Assembly (NCBI GenBank): GCA_963701245.1
Contig: OY969576.1
Location: 1,736,001 to 1,800,000, forward strand
From: CAWCCP01 sp963701245
GTDB taxonomy: Bacteria > Patescibacteriota > Saccharimonadia > Saccharimonadales > UBA4665
Length of the DNA stretch: 64,000 bases
Direction: 5' to 3'
Shown: piece by piece, positions 25,559 through 34,744 of the stretch
Layout of the letters: each line of letters opens with the position of its first letter
How positions within the stretch are numbered: position 1 is the first letter of the stretch
The notes under the pieces: generated by a model
Database searches by the model: none
What the model saw: the letters and a program-made list of their open reading frames with translations, nothing else
What the model was told of the DNA's origin: nothing
Position numbers and translations under genes: made by a program

Positions 25559-27736
25559 TTATTTATGAAGCAGTTGTAAAAAGTTAGTGACCTCAGCGAC
25601 AGTTTTTAGACGATAGGTTGCAAACGTTCTACCCGATCCTACTTTAATAGTATAAGCGGTCTCATTTAGGCTCTGAAACAGGTCTTCATCCGTATAATCA
25701 TCGCCAAGTGCCAAAACAACGTCATGGCTTGATGAGAGCCATCGCTGGATGGCAGCCCCCTTATTAATGCGTGGATCTTTAATTTCCAATATTTTGTTGC
25801 CTTGAAAAATCTGGATGCCATATTTTTTCAAAATTGGTCGCAAAACGCGCTTAATGATAACTGCGTTTTTTTGGGCATTATAGGAAGGTGACATCCGGTA
25901 ATGCCAGACGATAGAGTGTGGTTTAATTTCGATCATCGCTCGTGGCGTTTCAGCGGTATATTTTTCGAGTACCGGCAAAACAGATTTTTTCCATTCCGTA
26001 TTCACATATTCGTATGATCGCCACTTTTTAGCCCCTGCTTTTTTGACAACTGCCCCATGTTCACCGACTAGGTGCATTTTTAATGAACCAAACCAATCAT
26101 CCAAATCATGCTCTTGTCGGCCACTCACGAGAACTACCTCATTTTTTGGATTGTCGATAAGACGTTGGAGTAACTGGATTATTTTTTTGGGGGGTTTAGT
26201 GTCTGTATAGTCGTTGACGTAGGGTATTAAGGTGCCGTCGTAATCTAATAGAATAAGTCGTTTATTGGCCTCCCGAAAAGTTTTCAATACGTTTGAAAGC
26301 AGTTTACCTTTTAGGCTATGTGTTCGTGGGCGGGTGCCGGGAATTGGTTGTTGCAAAGACTTCACGAACGAGCCTGCCCATGTATGAATTGTATTACCGG
26401 CAATTTGTTGCTGCATATTTTTTAAGCGGTGTCTAAGTTCTCGTCTTGGCATTATCATAGCTAGTCGCAGTGCCTCAGTGACTGTTTTCTGCTGCTTGGG
26501 GTCTACAATCAGTGCATCCCTTAATTCTTCTGCCGCTCCAGCCGTTTGACTTAGTATTAAAATTCCATTTTTCTTTTTGCTGGCGACGTATTCTTTAGCA
26601 ACTAAATTCATGCCATCTCTAAGAGGTGCGATGAAAGCTATATCGGCCAATTGATACAGTGCACTGACTGCCTCAAACGGTAATGATTCATTTATGAAAT
26701 CTACTGGTTGCCAAGACGTTGTGCCATAGTTTTGGTTAATTTCCTGACTCAATTTTTCCAATTTTATTTTGAGTTGCTTATATGGCTTTAGATCCATTCT
26801 TGAAGGGGCAGCCACCATAACCATGATGACTTTATTACGAAAACGAGGATTCGTTTCTAAGAATTCGCTAAATGCGTTTAGGCGTTCAGTTAAACCTTTC
26901 GATGGCTCCAGTCGATCTACGGCGAGAATTATTTTTCGCCGACCATATTTTTTCCGGTATTGCTTGACGGCTTGTTTGACGGCTCTCAATTTTCCGGATT
27001 GTGCGTATTTTTCGTAATCAATTCCAATAGGGAAATTTGTTACCTGAACATTTCGGATATTTAATATTACTTGTTTTTGTCCAGCCAGCCCAATGCCAGC
27101 TTCCTGGCATGCCTGGATGAAATTTTCGCTGTAACTTACTGTGTGAAAGCCGATTAAATCAGCTCCCAGCATACCGAGTAATAGCTGTTTAATGTGGCCA
27201 ACACTTTGAATAGTTTTATATTCGGGAAAGGGGATATGAAGGAAGAAACCTAAGTGTGGCGATACATGCTCAGCTCGTAAAATATCAGGCAGTAAAAGTA
27301 ATTGGTAGTCGTGAACCCAAATTGATGTATCAGGATGTACGAGGCTCATAACGGTGTCAGCGAACAATTTGTTGACTGAGCGGTACGCTTTCCACCACTG
27401 TTCTTCAAGAGGACTCGATTTTGCGGGTAGATTATGGAAAGCCGGCCATAAAATCGAATTGCTATAGCCATTATAGTAATCATCAACTTGACGCTTTGTG
27501 AGAAAAACGGGATGGCAGTGAAGCTTGGCGAGTCGGTTGGTAATAATTTGTTTTTCATTTTCTGTAACCTCTTCACTTGTAATTCCTGGCCACCCAACCC
27601 ATATATTTTTGCGATCTTTAACATATGACGCCAAGCCAGTTGCGACTCCGCCGATACTCGGATAAAACTCTAATTTGTTATCAACCTTCTTCACACTCAT
27701 TGGCAGACGGTTGGATACGATAAGTACACGCGCCAT
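25559..27736 (-). CDS. trehalose-6-phosphate synthase/phosphatase fusion (OtsA-OtsB)
   Basis: A 725-residue bifunctional enzyme. Residues 1-460 form a GT20 trehalose-6-phosphate synthase: VLIVSNRLPMSV, SIGGVATGL (donor loop), VHDYQLLLLP, and AVDRLEPSKGLTERL; it joins UDP-glucose (or similar) to glucose-6-phosphate. Residues about 485-725 form a HAD phosphatase with LLDYDGTLIPY (nucleophile and acid/base Asp) and LALGDDYTDEDLF. The single protein can thus carry out both steps to trehalose in the cytosol, for stress protection. Fusions of this order occur widely in bacteria and eukaryotes. A GGAG lies 12 nt before the ATG. Confidence 0.92.
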   Translation of the reverse strand: MARVLIVSNRLPMSVKKVDNKLEFYPSIGGVATGLASYVKDRKNIWVGWPGITSEEVTENEKQIITNRLAKLHCHPVFLTKRQVDDYYNGYSNSILWPAFHNLPAKSSPLEEQWWKAYRSVNKLFADTVMSLVHPDTSIWVHDYQLLLLPDILRAEHVSPHLGFFLHIPFPEYKTIQSVGHIKQLLLGMLGADLIGFHTVSYSENFIQACQEAGIGLAGQKQVILNIRNVQVTNFPIGIDYEKYAQSGKLRAVKQAVKQYRKKYGRRKIILAVDRLEPSKGLTERLNAFSEFLETNPRFRNKVIMVMVAAPSRMDLKPYKQLKIKLEKLSQEINQNYGTTSWQPVDFINESLPFEAVSALYQLADIAFIAPLRDGMNLVAKEYVASKKKNGILILSQTAGAAEELRDALIVDPKQQKTVTEALRLAMIMPRRELRHRLKNMQQQIAGNTIHTWAGSFVKSLQQPIPGTRPRTHSLKGKLLSNVLKTFREANKRLILLDYDGTLIPYVNDYTDTKPPKKIIQLLQRLIDNPKNEVVLVSGRQEHDLDDWFGSLKMHLVGEHGAVVKKAGAKKWRSYEYVNTEWKKSVLPVLEKYTAETPRAMIEIKPHSIVWHYRMSPSYNAQKNAVIIKRVLRPILKKYGIQIFQGNKILEIKDPRINKGAAIQRWLSSSHDVVLALGDDYTDEDLFQSLNETAYTIKVGSGRTFATYRLKTVAEVTNFLQLLHK

Positions 27737-27920
27737 AAATAGTTCAAACTCCAGATAAACCCCGACCGTATATTAGTACCACACCGAGCATCAATTCAGA
27801 TACGATATATTTTACATTGCTATACCTGTAGCTCTGAAGCGGACGAATACGTTACATGATTATTTGTTAGCTAGGGTTAAAATAGTAAGACGCAGAGAGG
27901 ATGAAGGTAACTATTTCGTA

Positions 27921-28868
27921 ATGAGCAGTGTCATAACACTTAACGGTGAGAATATTTTTGAGCTCGAGCAAGCCTTACGCGAATATACGAATGACTTTAT
28001 AAAGCGGGAGGGGGACTTTTCTATCGAGCGAATTAACGCTGAGGATAGTGAGTTTAGTAGGCTGCATGATGCTATTCATGGAGTGCCATTTTTGGCGGAT
28101 AAAAAACTGATCATTCTTAAAGGTTTGAGCAAAAATAAAAAAATGCTCGAAAATTTTGAACACATTCTCACCGATGTCCCTGATAGTAGTGAGGTTGTAC
28201 TGATTGAGCCAAAGCTCGATAAAAGATCAGCTTATTATAAATATGTAAAATCTAAGACTGATTTTCGACTTTACGATCGGCGTAACACTCAGCAATTAAG
28301 CGGTTGGCTAGTGAGTTTTGCGAAAGCTGAAGGCGGAACAATATCGACTCATGATGCTACGTATCTCATTGCTAGGGTAGGAGAGAATCAATTAGTACTC
28401 AAAAATGAAATCCAAAAACTTATTTTGTTCGATGAACGTATTACCGAAAAGACGATTGATATATTAACCGAACAGACACCCCAAAGTACCATTTTTAATT
28501 TACTTGAAACAGCTTTCGCGGGTGATCGCGACCAAGTCTTTGCGCTCTATAGAGAGCAGCGGGATCTTAAAGTTGAACCATCACAAATCATAGCTATGTT
28601 AACATGGCAGCTGTACATACTTTCACTACTTAAAACAGCTGGTCAAAGGACACCCGACCAAATCGCACATGAGGCAAAACTTAACCCTTATGTTATTCGA
28701 AAAAGTCTTGCTATCGCACGACGCTTAACATTATCAAACGTTAAGCAGCTCATTCATGATCTTGTAGTTGTAGATACTAAATTAAAACGTACCAGTGTCG
28801 ACGCTGACGATTTGCTTCAGGTCTATCTACTGGGTTTAGTGAGTCAGTTTAATTTAGAGCGTCAGTAA
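27921..28868 (+). CDS. holA: DNA polymerase III delta subunit
   Basis: About 315 residues matching the HolA clamp-loader subunit, which opens the beta clamp. Recognisable features are the N-terminal ITLNGENIFELEQALREY, FLADKKLIILKGLSKNKK, LVLKNEIQKLILF, and the C-terminal collar domain ending VDTKLKRTSVDADDLLQVYLL. Holo-delta has no functional Walker motif, as here. The open frame extends up to 27864, but ATG 27921 matches the usual N-terminus (MSSVITLNGEN), with an AAGG 12 nt before it. Its stop is 4 nt from that of convergent rpsT, a common CPR neighbour arrangement. Confidence 0.88.
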   Translation: MSSVITLNGENIFELEQALREYTNDFIKREGDFSIERINAEDSEFSRLHDAIHGVPFLADKKLIILKGLSKNKKMLENFEHILTDVPDSSEVVLIEPKLDKRSAYYKYVKSKTDFRLYDRRNTQQLSGWLVSFAKAEGGTISTHDATYLIARVGENQLVLKNEIQKLILFDERITEKTIDILTEQTPQSTIFNLLETAFAGDRDQVFALYREQRDLKVEPSQIIAMLTWQLYILSLLKTAGQRTPDQIAHEAKLNPYVIRKSLAIARRLTLSNVKQLIHDLVVVDTKLKRTSVDADDLLQVYLLGLVSQFNLERQ

Positions 28869-28872
28869 ATAA

Positions 28873-29187
28873 CTATTTCTTTTTGGGAGTGGCTTTTTTA
28901 GCAGTCGGTTTTGCTGGAGCTTTTTTAGGAGTAGTTGTAGCTTTTACGCTTGTGGCTTTTGCCTGGGCAGCCATTTTTCGCTTTAGCCGAGCAGCCTTGT
29001 TTTTATGGATAATACCTTTTTTAACAGATGTATCTATCATGCTTTGAGCATTGTTTTGGCTCTTGCTTGTTGGTGTCTTCGAAAAGTTTTTCATTGCGCT
29101 CTTCAAGAGTCGTTTTGTTTTGCTATTTCGCACGGCGGCTTTATTGGCTGTTCGGACGCGCTTTTTAGCTGATTTAATAAGTGGCAT
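28873..29187 (-). CDS. rpsT: 30S ribosomal protein S20
   Basis: A 104-residue S20: MPLIKSAKKRVRTANKAAVRN is the typical start, with KGIIHKNKAARLKRKMAAQ in the middle. Compared with the usual 85-90 residues it carries a Lys/Ala/Pro/Thr-rich C-terminal extension of about 22 residues. The start has a good ribosome binding site (AAAGGAA). A well-formed promoter lies at 29233-29261. Confidence 0.97.
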   Translation of the reverse strand: MPLIKSAKKRVRTANKAAVRNSKTKRLLKSAMKNFSKTPTSKSQNNAQSMIDTSVKKGIIHKNKAARLKRKMAAQAKATSVKATTTPKKAPAKPTAKKATPKKK

Positions 29188-29232
29188 GCAGTTCCTTTAA
29201 TTAATGTTAACCATATCAATAATCGAAAACCT

Positions 29233-29261
29233 ACTATACAGGGGTAGCTTTAATTTGTAAA
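29233..29261 (-). promoter_or_regulatory. rpsT promoter
   Basis: On the minus strand TTTACA (29261-29256), 17 nt, TATAGT (29238-29233). The predicted leader is about 38 nt and includes the ribosome binding site. Confidence 0.7.
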
Positions 29262-29392
29262 GGAATAGAACGTTGAGCTTGTACTCTTGAAGCCTGGTTA
29301 TATCCTTGTGGTGAAGGCAGGAGTACGAAATGTGGAGACGAGCCTTAGAAGTATTTATTGTTTAGATCGCAAATATGACTGTCGATTTAACA

Positions 29393-29421
29393 TTGCTAAG
29401 CACAAGAATTTATGGTACACT
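29393..29421 (+). promoter_or_regulatory. promoter of the DHH-like protein gene
   Basis: TTGCTA (29393-29398), 17 nt, TACACT (29416-29421) with an upstream TGG extension. The predicted leader is about 40 nt. No Shine-Dalgarno sequence is seen before ATG 29469. Confidence 0.6.
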
Positions 29422-29468
29422 GAAAAGTGAAATTATCTCTTAAAATAAAAACCTGACAAAATATAGAT

Positions 29469-31268
29469 ATGGATAATGCGAAATCTCAGCTGGCCGACAA
29501 ATTAAAGGGCGCCAATAATATACTGGTAACGGTCAGTCGTGATCCGTCAGTCGATCAATTAGCCGCTTGTATCGGCTTAACGTTACTGCTCAATAAGTTG
29601 AATAAACATGCGGCAGCCATATTTAGCGGTCAAATACCTTCAACTATAGAGTTTTTGCAACCTGAAGAAACGCTCGAGAAAAATACCGACTCTTTAAGAG
29701 ATTTCATTATTTCACTAGATAAATCAAAGGCCGACAAACTTCGTTACAAAGTTGAAGATAATGTTGTCCGTATTTTTATTACCCCATATCGTACCTCTAT
29801 CGGCCAGGGGGACCTAGAATTCAGTGAAGGTGATTTTAATGTCGATGTCGTCGTAGCCCTGGGAGTCAAACAGCAAGAGGATCTGGATAATGCAATCACA
29901 GCTCACGGACGAATACTGCATGATGCCACCGTTGCGAGCATAAACTTGTCGTCGGATGGTGGACTTGGAAGTATTGGTTGGCATGATTCGCAGGCGAGTA
30001 GTCTTAGTGAGCTTGTCACCGAACTTGCCCAAGCTATGGGAAAAGACTTAATCGATGCGCAAATCGCAACCGCATTACTTACCGGTATTGTTGCAGCAAC
30101 AGAACGATTCAGTAATGACAAAACTAGCTCTCAAACAATGAGTATGAGTTCTGTATTAATGTCAGCTGGTGCAAATCAGCAGCTGGTAGCTACTAAATTA
30201 GAAGAACCGAGCCCCATACCTAGACATGATTCTTATCAAAAGCCTCCCGAAAGAGACGTCAAGAACGAGCAACCTCCTGCACTAAAAGAGGTTGTGAAGC
30301 ATGATGACGGCACATTAGAAATCAAACATGAGGATAATTCTGTTGGTGGAAATTCTAATAGGTTTACTGAAATGGCGCCCCCACCTCCATCCTCACCCCC
30401 ACCGACGGCATTTAATGCTCCCAAGGCTGACATATCAGTTCAGAGCGGTACTCACGAACCTCCAATAATATCTGCACCTGCACCAGCATTTCCAAAAATA
30501 ACCCTGGATGAACACCCATTACCAGGACCAGATGTGCTCAATGCGCTAGCTGGTCAAAATCTGTCGCATGGCGCTAACTATATGAAAGAAGCACCAGCAT
30601 TGGATGGAACGCTCACCGCTAATAGCGCACCAGAAAATCTTGATCCGTCCACTGACCCGTTTAGTTTACCTTCCACCGAACCTAGCAGGCTTTTAGATCG
30701 TACTGAGCCATCTACTGCCGCCTCACCTCCACTCCCAACTGATGATGTAGGAGCGCCTCCACCTCCACCACCGTCTTTCGTGACGCCTCCTCCACCTCCT
30801 CCTCCAGTGCCAAGACCTAATCCAGCAGGTTTTACCCCACCGCCACCCGCGTGGGTACCACCTACGAATGATCCATTTAATACGGCAGCCAATAGCAACC
30901 AGACGTTAACCGAGATAGAGGAATCGGTTAATAGTCCGCACATACAATCACCGGATCTTGATGAAGCGCGTGATGAGGTAAATCGAGCATTAGAGGAAGC
31001 CGCAACCGATTTACCTGAACCAAATCAGGTTTTAAACGCGCAGCCTCTTGGTAATCCACTACATAACGATGCTTCAGAAAATGACAACACCGAAGACGAT
31101 CAATCAAATAATGGAAGTCTACCACCGCCAATGACTGATACGCCATTGCCGCCGGGGGCATCTTTTATATCGCCATCTCCAGTTGTATCTGATCCCAATG
31201 CCCCACCTCCAGTGCCGCCTCCAATTACCTTTCAGTATGGTAATCCCGGCGGCTCGCCTCCGTCATAA
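29469..31268 (+). CDS. degenerate DHH-family protein with a long proline-rich tail
   Basis: A 599-residue protein. The first 220 residues follow the NrnA/RecJ-like DHH layout: NNILVTVSRDPSVDQLAACIG (where active enzymes have the first Asp motif), VDVVVALG, and SLSELVTELAQAMG after GWHDSQAS. Where active enzymes carry the DHH motif before xxNxxFG, this one reads INLSSDGGLG, so the catalytic Asp-His-His is lost. Residues 250-599 are low-complexity, Pro/Ser/Asp-rich, including PPPPPPSFVTPPPPPPPVPR, and predicted disordered. The ancestral function was probably nano-RNA or cyclic-dinucleotide cleavage; here a binding or scaffolding role is more likely. Location cannot be inferred. Confidence 0.65.
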   Translation: MDNAKSQLADKLKGANNILVTVSRDPSVDQLAACIGLTLLLNKLNKHAAAIFSGQIPSTIEFLQPEETLEKNTDSLRDFIISLDKSKADKLRYKVEDNVVRIFITPYRTSIGQGDLEFSEGDFNVDVVVALGVKQQEDLDNAITAHGRILHDATVASINLSSDGGLGSIGWHDSQASSLSELVTELAQAMGKDLIDAQIATALLTGIVAATERFSNDKTSSQTMSMSSVLMSAGANQQLVATKLEEPSPIPRHDSYQKPPERDVKNEQPPALKEVVKHDDGTLEIKHEDNSVGGNSNRFTEMAPPPPSSPPPTAFNAPKADISVQSGTHEPPIISAPAPAFPKITLDEHPLPGPDVLNALAGQNLSHGANYMKEAPALDGTLTANSAPENLDPSTDPFSLPSTEPSRLLDRTEPSTAASPPLPTDDVGAPPPPPPSFVTPPPPPPPVPRPNPAGFTPPPPAWVPPTNDPFNTAANSNQTLTEIEESVNSPHIQSPDLDEARDEVNRALEEAATDLPEPNQVLNAQPLGNPLHNDASENDNTEDDQSNNGSLPPPMTDTPLPPGASFISPSPVVSDPNAPPPVPPPITFQYGNPGGSPPS

Positions 31269-31294
31269 ATGAAAACTGAATAGTTTACGTGCGG

Positions 31295-31300
31295 TACACT
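31295..31300 (+). promoter_or_regulatory. -10 element of truB
   Basis: TACACT, with ATG 31307 6 nt downstream; no Shine-Dalgarno sequence. It lies 27 nt after the upstream stop. No good -35 is visible, so confidence is modest. Confidence 0.35.
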
Positions 31301-31306
31301 TGTACC

Positions 31307-32002
31307 ATGGAAGGACTGCTCCTAGTTGATAAGCCCGTCGGTTGGACCAGCTTTGACGTGGTGAATTATGTTCGTAGGCATGTTGCCGAAATTGAAGGGA
31401 AAAAGCCCAAACAAGTTAAGGTTGGCCATAGCGGGACTCTCGATCCGTTTGCGTCTGGTTTGTTAATATTGTTAGTCGGTAAGGCGTACACAAGACAGGC
31501 TGATACTTTTCTGAAACTTGATAAACGCTACATAGTAACTGCTCAATTAGGTATGGTAAGTAGCACCGGTGATCCGGAGGGTAAGCTTCAAACCTATTCG
31601 CGACATCAGCCGGATTACGCAACTATCATCGAGAAAGCCAAGCAGCTCACCGGAAGCCATGAGCAAACACCGCCAGCTTATTCAGCCATCAAAATTAACG
31701 GCCAACGAGCATATCATTTAGCCCGACAAGGTCAGCCGGTACAGCTTGAACCTCGTTTGGTTACCATACACGATATTACAATTACAGGTTACAGCTATCC
31801 TGATATCACATTTACAACTGATGTTTCTTCAGGAACATATATTCGTAGTCTGGTAGAAGAACTTGGCCAAGCTCTAGGTACGGGCGCGTACACGACGCAA
31901 CTTCGCCGTGATCGAATTGGTCAATACCAGCTTGATCAAGCATATGGAGTGGACTCATTGGATCTTGAAAACTTGAATTCTCGTCTTCAAGACAGGGCAT
32001 AA
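31307..32002 (+). CDS. truB: tRNA pseudouridine(55) synthase
   Basis: TruB makes pseudouridine at position 55 of the tRNA T-arm. The catalytic motif GHSGTLDPFASGLL is at residues about 42-55, preceded by the N-terminal LLLVDKPVGWTSFDVV; KRYIVTAQLG and SGTYIRSLVEELG follow. Length of 231 aa is short because the C-terminal PUA domain of larger TruBs is absent. The start chosen is the ATG matching MEGLLLVDKP rather than the frame's upstream ATG at 31289, which would sit inside the promoter. Confidence 0.95.
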   Translation: MEGLLLVDKPVGWTSFDVVNYVRRHVAEIEGKKPKQVKVGHSGTLDPFASGLLILLVGKAYTRQADTFLKLDKRYIVTAQLGMVSSTGDPEGKLQTYSRHQPDYATIIEKAKQLTGSHEQTPPAYSAIKINGQRAYHLARQGQPVQLEPRLVTIHDITITGYSYPDITFTTDVSSGTYIRSLVEELGQALGTGAYTTQLRRDRIGQYQLDQAYGVDSLDLENLNSRLQDRA

Positions 32003-32010
32003 TTATGGTC

Positions 32011-32039
32011 TTGCACTAGAGGTGACCATCTGATACAAT
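32011..32039 (+). promoter_or_regulatory. rpsO promoter
   Basis: TTGCAC (32011-32016), 17 nt, TACAAT (32034-32039); then 7 nt to ATG 32047. No Shine-Dalgarno sequence: a leaderless ribosomal protein mRNA is predicted. Confidence 0.65.
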
Positions 32040-32046
32040 ACGACTA

Positions 32047-32313
32047 ATGATTACAACTGAGAAAAAAGTAAAGGCTATTAAAAATGCTCAGGTTCATCCG
32101 AAGGATACTGGTGGTTCGAGCGTTCAAGTTTCTATACTTACCGAACGCATAAAGGAATTAACGGAGCATTTGAAGACCAATAAGCATGATTACGCTACCA
32201 GGCGAGGTTTATTGCAAATGGTTGGCAAACGTCGTCGCTTATTGCGGTATATCGCTGAGCGAGATAGCCAGGCCTACTTGGAATTAATCAAAAAGCTCGG
32301 TATTCGCCGTTAA
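32047..32313 (+). CDS. rpsO: 30S ribosomal protein S15
   Basis: An 88-residue S15 of normal length with the family signature HPKDTGGSSVQVSILTERI and LTEHLKTNKHDYATRRGLL, ending KLGIRR. It binds 16S rRNA early in 30S assembly. It precedes pnp, the conserved rpsO-pnp order known from many bacteria, but here a 290 nt gap with its own strong hairpin separates the two. Confidence 0.98.
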   Translation: MITTEKKVKAIKNAQVHPKDTGGSSVQVSILTERIKELTEHLKTNKHDYATRRGLLQMVGKRRRLLRYIAERDSQAYLELIKKLGIRR

Positions 32314-32496
32314 GCTATCGCATACTATGCAACAACAAATTTCAATACTCTCACTAGAGTGCCCAATGGATTTTCAAACACGTATATCAGAAGCCTTTGA
32401 TAGTGACGATTGCCTCTATCAGGTAAGTGCATAAACTACGTAACTCGAAATTCGAGCTAGGAAGCTTGTGCACATTAACTAAATTAGGAGAGTGTT

Positions 32497-32573
32497 TACT
32501 CGCCAGAGCAGCAGATATATAGCACCCATATCTAGCACAAGTTGAGTGCCATATATTTGAACCCTGTTGAGTA
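32497..32573 (+). ncRNA. stable stem-loop in the pnp leader
   Basis: ATATATAGCAC (32515-32525) pairs with GTGCCATATAT (32546-32556) with one A-C mismatch; outside it TACTC (32497-32501) pairs with GAGTA (32569-32573). It ends about 30 nt before the pnp start. In E. coli an RNase III-cut pnp leader hairpin mediates PNPase autocontrol; a similar role is inferred here by position only. Confidence 0.4.
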
Positions 32574-32603
32574 GTTCTCCGTAGAATAGAAAGGAATTGC
32601 CGC

Positions 32604-34739
32604 ATGGGACAAACAATAAATCCTTTAGGTAAAGACATTATAAAAGTTGAAACTGAATTTTGTGGCCGAAAGTTGAGCCTTGAAGTTGGGCGCGTTGGTT
32701 TTAGAACCAGTGCTTCGGTCATCGCACGATATGGGGACACCGTCGTACTTGGGACAGCTATGGTCAGTAAGACCGCTATAAGTGGTATGGATTATTTCCC
32801 ACTTAGTATCGATTATGAAGAAAAAATGTATGCCGCGGGTAAAGTGAGCGGTTCTCGTTTTATAAAACGAGAAGGACGACCTAGCGATGACGCGATTCTC
32901 ATTGGTCGATTAATTGATCGGCCGATTCGACCTCTTTGGCCAAAAGGATATCGTCATGAGGTTCAGGGCGTTGCAACTGTTTTAAGCATGGATCCTGAAT
33001 TTCGACCTGACATGATCGCGATGATTGCCATGAGTAGTGCATTTATGTTGACAGGCGCACCGTTTGATGGGCCTGTGGCTGGACTGCGGGTTGGTTTGGT
33101 GGATGGTAAATTGACCGCTTTTGCGACACCCTCTCAATTATCTGATGGACCGTTAGATCTTGTGGTTGCCGGCACTAAAGACGGCATTATGATGGTTGAA
33201 GCAGGCGCAAGTGAAGTAACTAATGACCAAGTCGTTGAAGCTCTGACATTTGCCTTGACTGCCATGCAGCCGGCGATTACTTTGCAGCAGCAGTTAGCTG
33301 AAAAAGTTGGGGTTGAGAAACTTACCTATGAGCTTGATTTACCGGATGAGTCCATGCAGCATACAGTAGATGAATGGCTAGAAGGTAAACTCGGGGAAGA
33401 CTTACGCAAACCCTATCCAGAGCGAAATGTTTTAATTCAGGCTTTACGAGATGAAATGCACGATTATTTTGCCGAAAAACTCGGTGAAGATTATGCAGCG
33501 AAAAAGGTCGATTACGATGAGGCTTTTCAACAATCCGTACATAAGGATGTCAGAAAAGGCATCGTAAAAGATGGTGTTCGACCTGATGGACGAAAATTTG
33601 TAGACATTCGTACACTTAGTAGTGAAGTTGGGTTGTTGCCACGGGCGCATGGTTCAAGTTTGTTCACGCGTGGACTGACTCAGGCCCTCAACATCGTTAC
33701 CATTGCACCACTAAGCTATGTACAGCTTGTCGATACGATGGAGAAAGAAGGCGAACGTCGCTACATTCATCATTACAATGCACCTGGGTATACTGTCGGT
33801 GAGGTTCGACGTTTAGGTAGTCCGGGTCGTCGGGAAATCGGTCACGGTTATCTTGCAGAACGAGCTCTGACCGCAGTTTTGCCATCAGAAGCTGAATTTC
33901 CTTACATGATGCGGTCGGTGACCGAGATTATGAGTCAGAATGGTTCAACGTCCATGGCGGCTACTTGTAGTAGTTGCATGGCGCTTATGAATGCTGGCGT
34001 GCCATTGAAGGCTCCGGTAAGTGGTATTGCAATGGGACTCATCATGGATGATGGTAAGCCTATTATTTTGAGTGATATTGCCGATGCTGAGGATTTTGCA
34101 GGAGATATGGATTTTAAAGTTGCCGGAACGTCAAAGGGTATCACTGCGCTACAAATGGACATGAAGGTCCATGGACTTAGTGTTGATATCTTGAAACAGG
34201 CCTTAGATCAGGGCCGAGACGGTCGCGCGATCATTCTAGAACACATGCTCACGACAATTGATAAACCGGGTGAGATGAGCCCATATGCGCCGCGTGTAGA
34301 GACAATGCAGATTAATCCTGATAAGATTCGCGAGGTTATCGGTAAGGGCGGTGAAGTTATTCAAAAGATTACTGGTGAAACTGGTGCCGATATCGATATT
34401 AAAGATGATGGAACGATTATGATTGCGAGTCCGGATCAGCATTCGATTCAAGCTGCGCGTCAATGGATTGAATCCATAGTGGCCGAACCGGAAGTAGGGA
34501 AAATATACAAGGATGTCCCGGTTGTCACAGTTATGGATTTTGGTGCCTTTGTACAAATTATGCCAGGTAAGGACGGACTAGTTCATGTCAGTGAAATGCG
34601 CGAAGAGCGAGTCAATAAACCGAGCGATGTAGTGAAAGAAGGCGACAAAGTAACTGTTAAATTGGTTGCTATCGATGATCGGGGACGCTTGCAACTCAGT
34701 ATGAAAGCCGCCGCCCGTGAGCTAAACGAGAAAAAATAG
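32604..34739 (+). CDS. pnp: polyribonucleotide nucleotidyltransferase (PNPase)
   Basis: A 711-residue phosphorolytic 3'-5' exoribonuclease. It contains two RNase PH domains (first: SRFIKREGRPSDDAILIGRLIDRPIRPLW; second: ARAHGSSLFTRGLTQAL-like region with QNGSTSMAATCSSCMALM), a KH domain (KIREVIGKGGEVIQKITGE, about 568-625) and an S1 domain (VMDFGAFVQIMPGKDGLVHVS, about 640-705). Length is normal. The start is supported by AAAGGAA with 8 nt spacing. With RNase J just downstream, it supplies the main RNA decay machinery seen in this window. Confidence 0.98.
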   Translation: MGQTINPLGKDIIKVETEFCGRKLSLEVGRVGFRTSASVIARYGDTVVLGTAMVSKTAISGMDYFPLSIDYEEKMYAAGKVSGSRFIKREGRPSDDAILIGRLIDRPIRPLWPKGYRHEVQGVATVLSMDPEFRPDMIAMIAMSSAFMLTGAPFDGPVAGLRVGLVDGKLTAFATPSQLSDGPLDLVVAGTKDGIMMVEAGASEVTNDQVVEALTFALTAMQPAITLQQQLAEKVGVEKLTYELDLPDESMQHTVDEWLEGKLGEDLRKPYPERNVLIQALRDEMHDYFAEKLGEDYAAKKVDYDEAFQQSVHKDVRKGIVKDGVRPDGRKFVDIRTLSSEVGLLPRAHGSSLFTRGLTQALNIVTIAPLSYVQLVDTMEKEGERRYIHHYNAPGYTVGEVRRLGSPGRREIGHGYLAERALTAVLPSEAEFPYMMRSVTEIMSQNGSTSMAATCSSCMALMNAGVPLKAPVSGIAMGLIMDDGKPIILSDIADAEDFAGDMDFKVAGTSKGITALQMDMKVHGLSVDILKQALDQGRDGRAIILEHMLTTIDKPGEMSPYAPRVETMQINPDKIREVIGKGGEVIQKITGETGADIDIKDDGTIMIASPDQHSIQAARQWIESIVAEPEVGKIYKDVPVVTVMDFGAFVQIMPGKDGLVHVSEMREERVNKPSDVVKEGDKVTVKLVAIDDRGRLQLSMKAAARELNEKK

Positions 34740-34744
34740 AACTG

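Noticed and set aside
30578..30943. Long minus-strand open frame with glycine-rich product
   Set aside because: It is the antisense of the proline codons (CCN read as GGN) in the DHH-like protein's tail; composition artefact.
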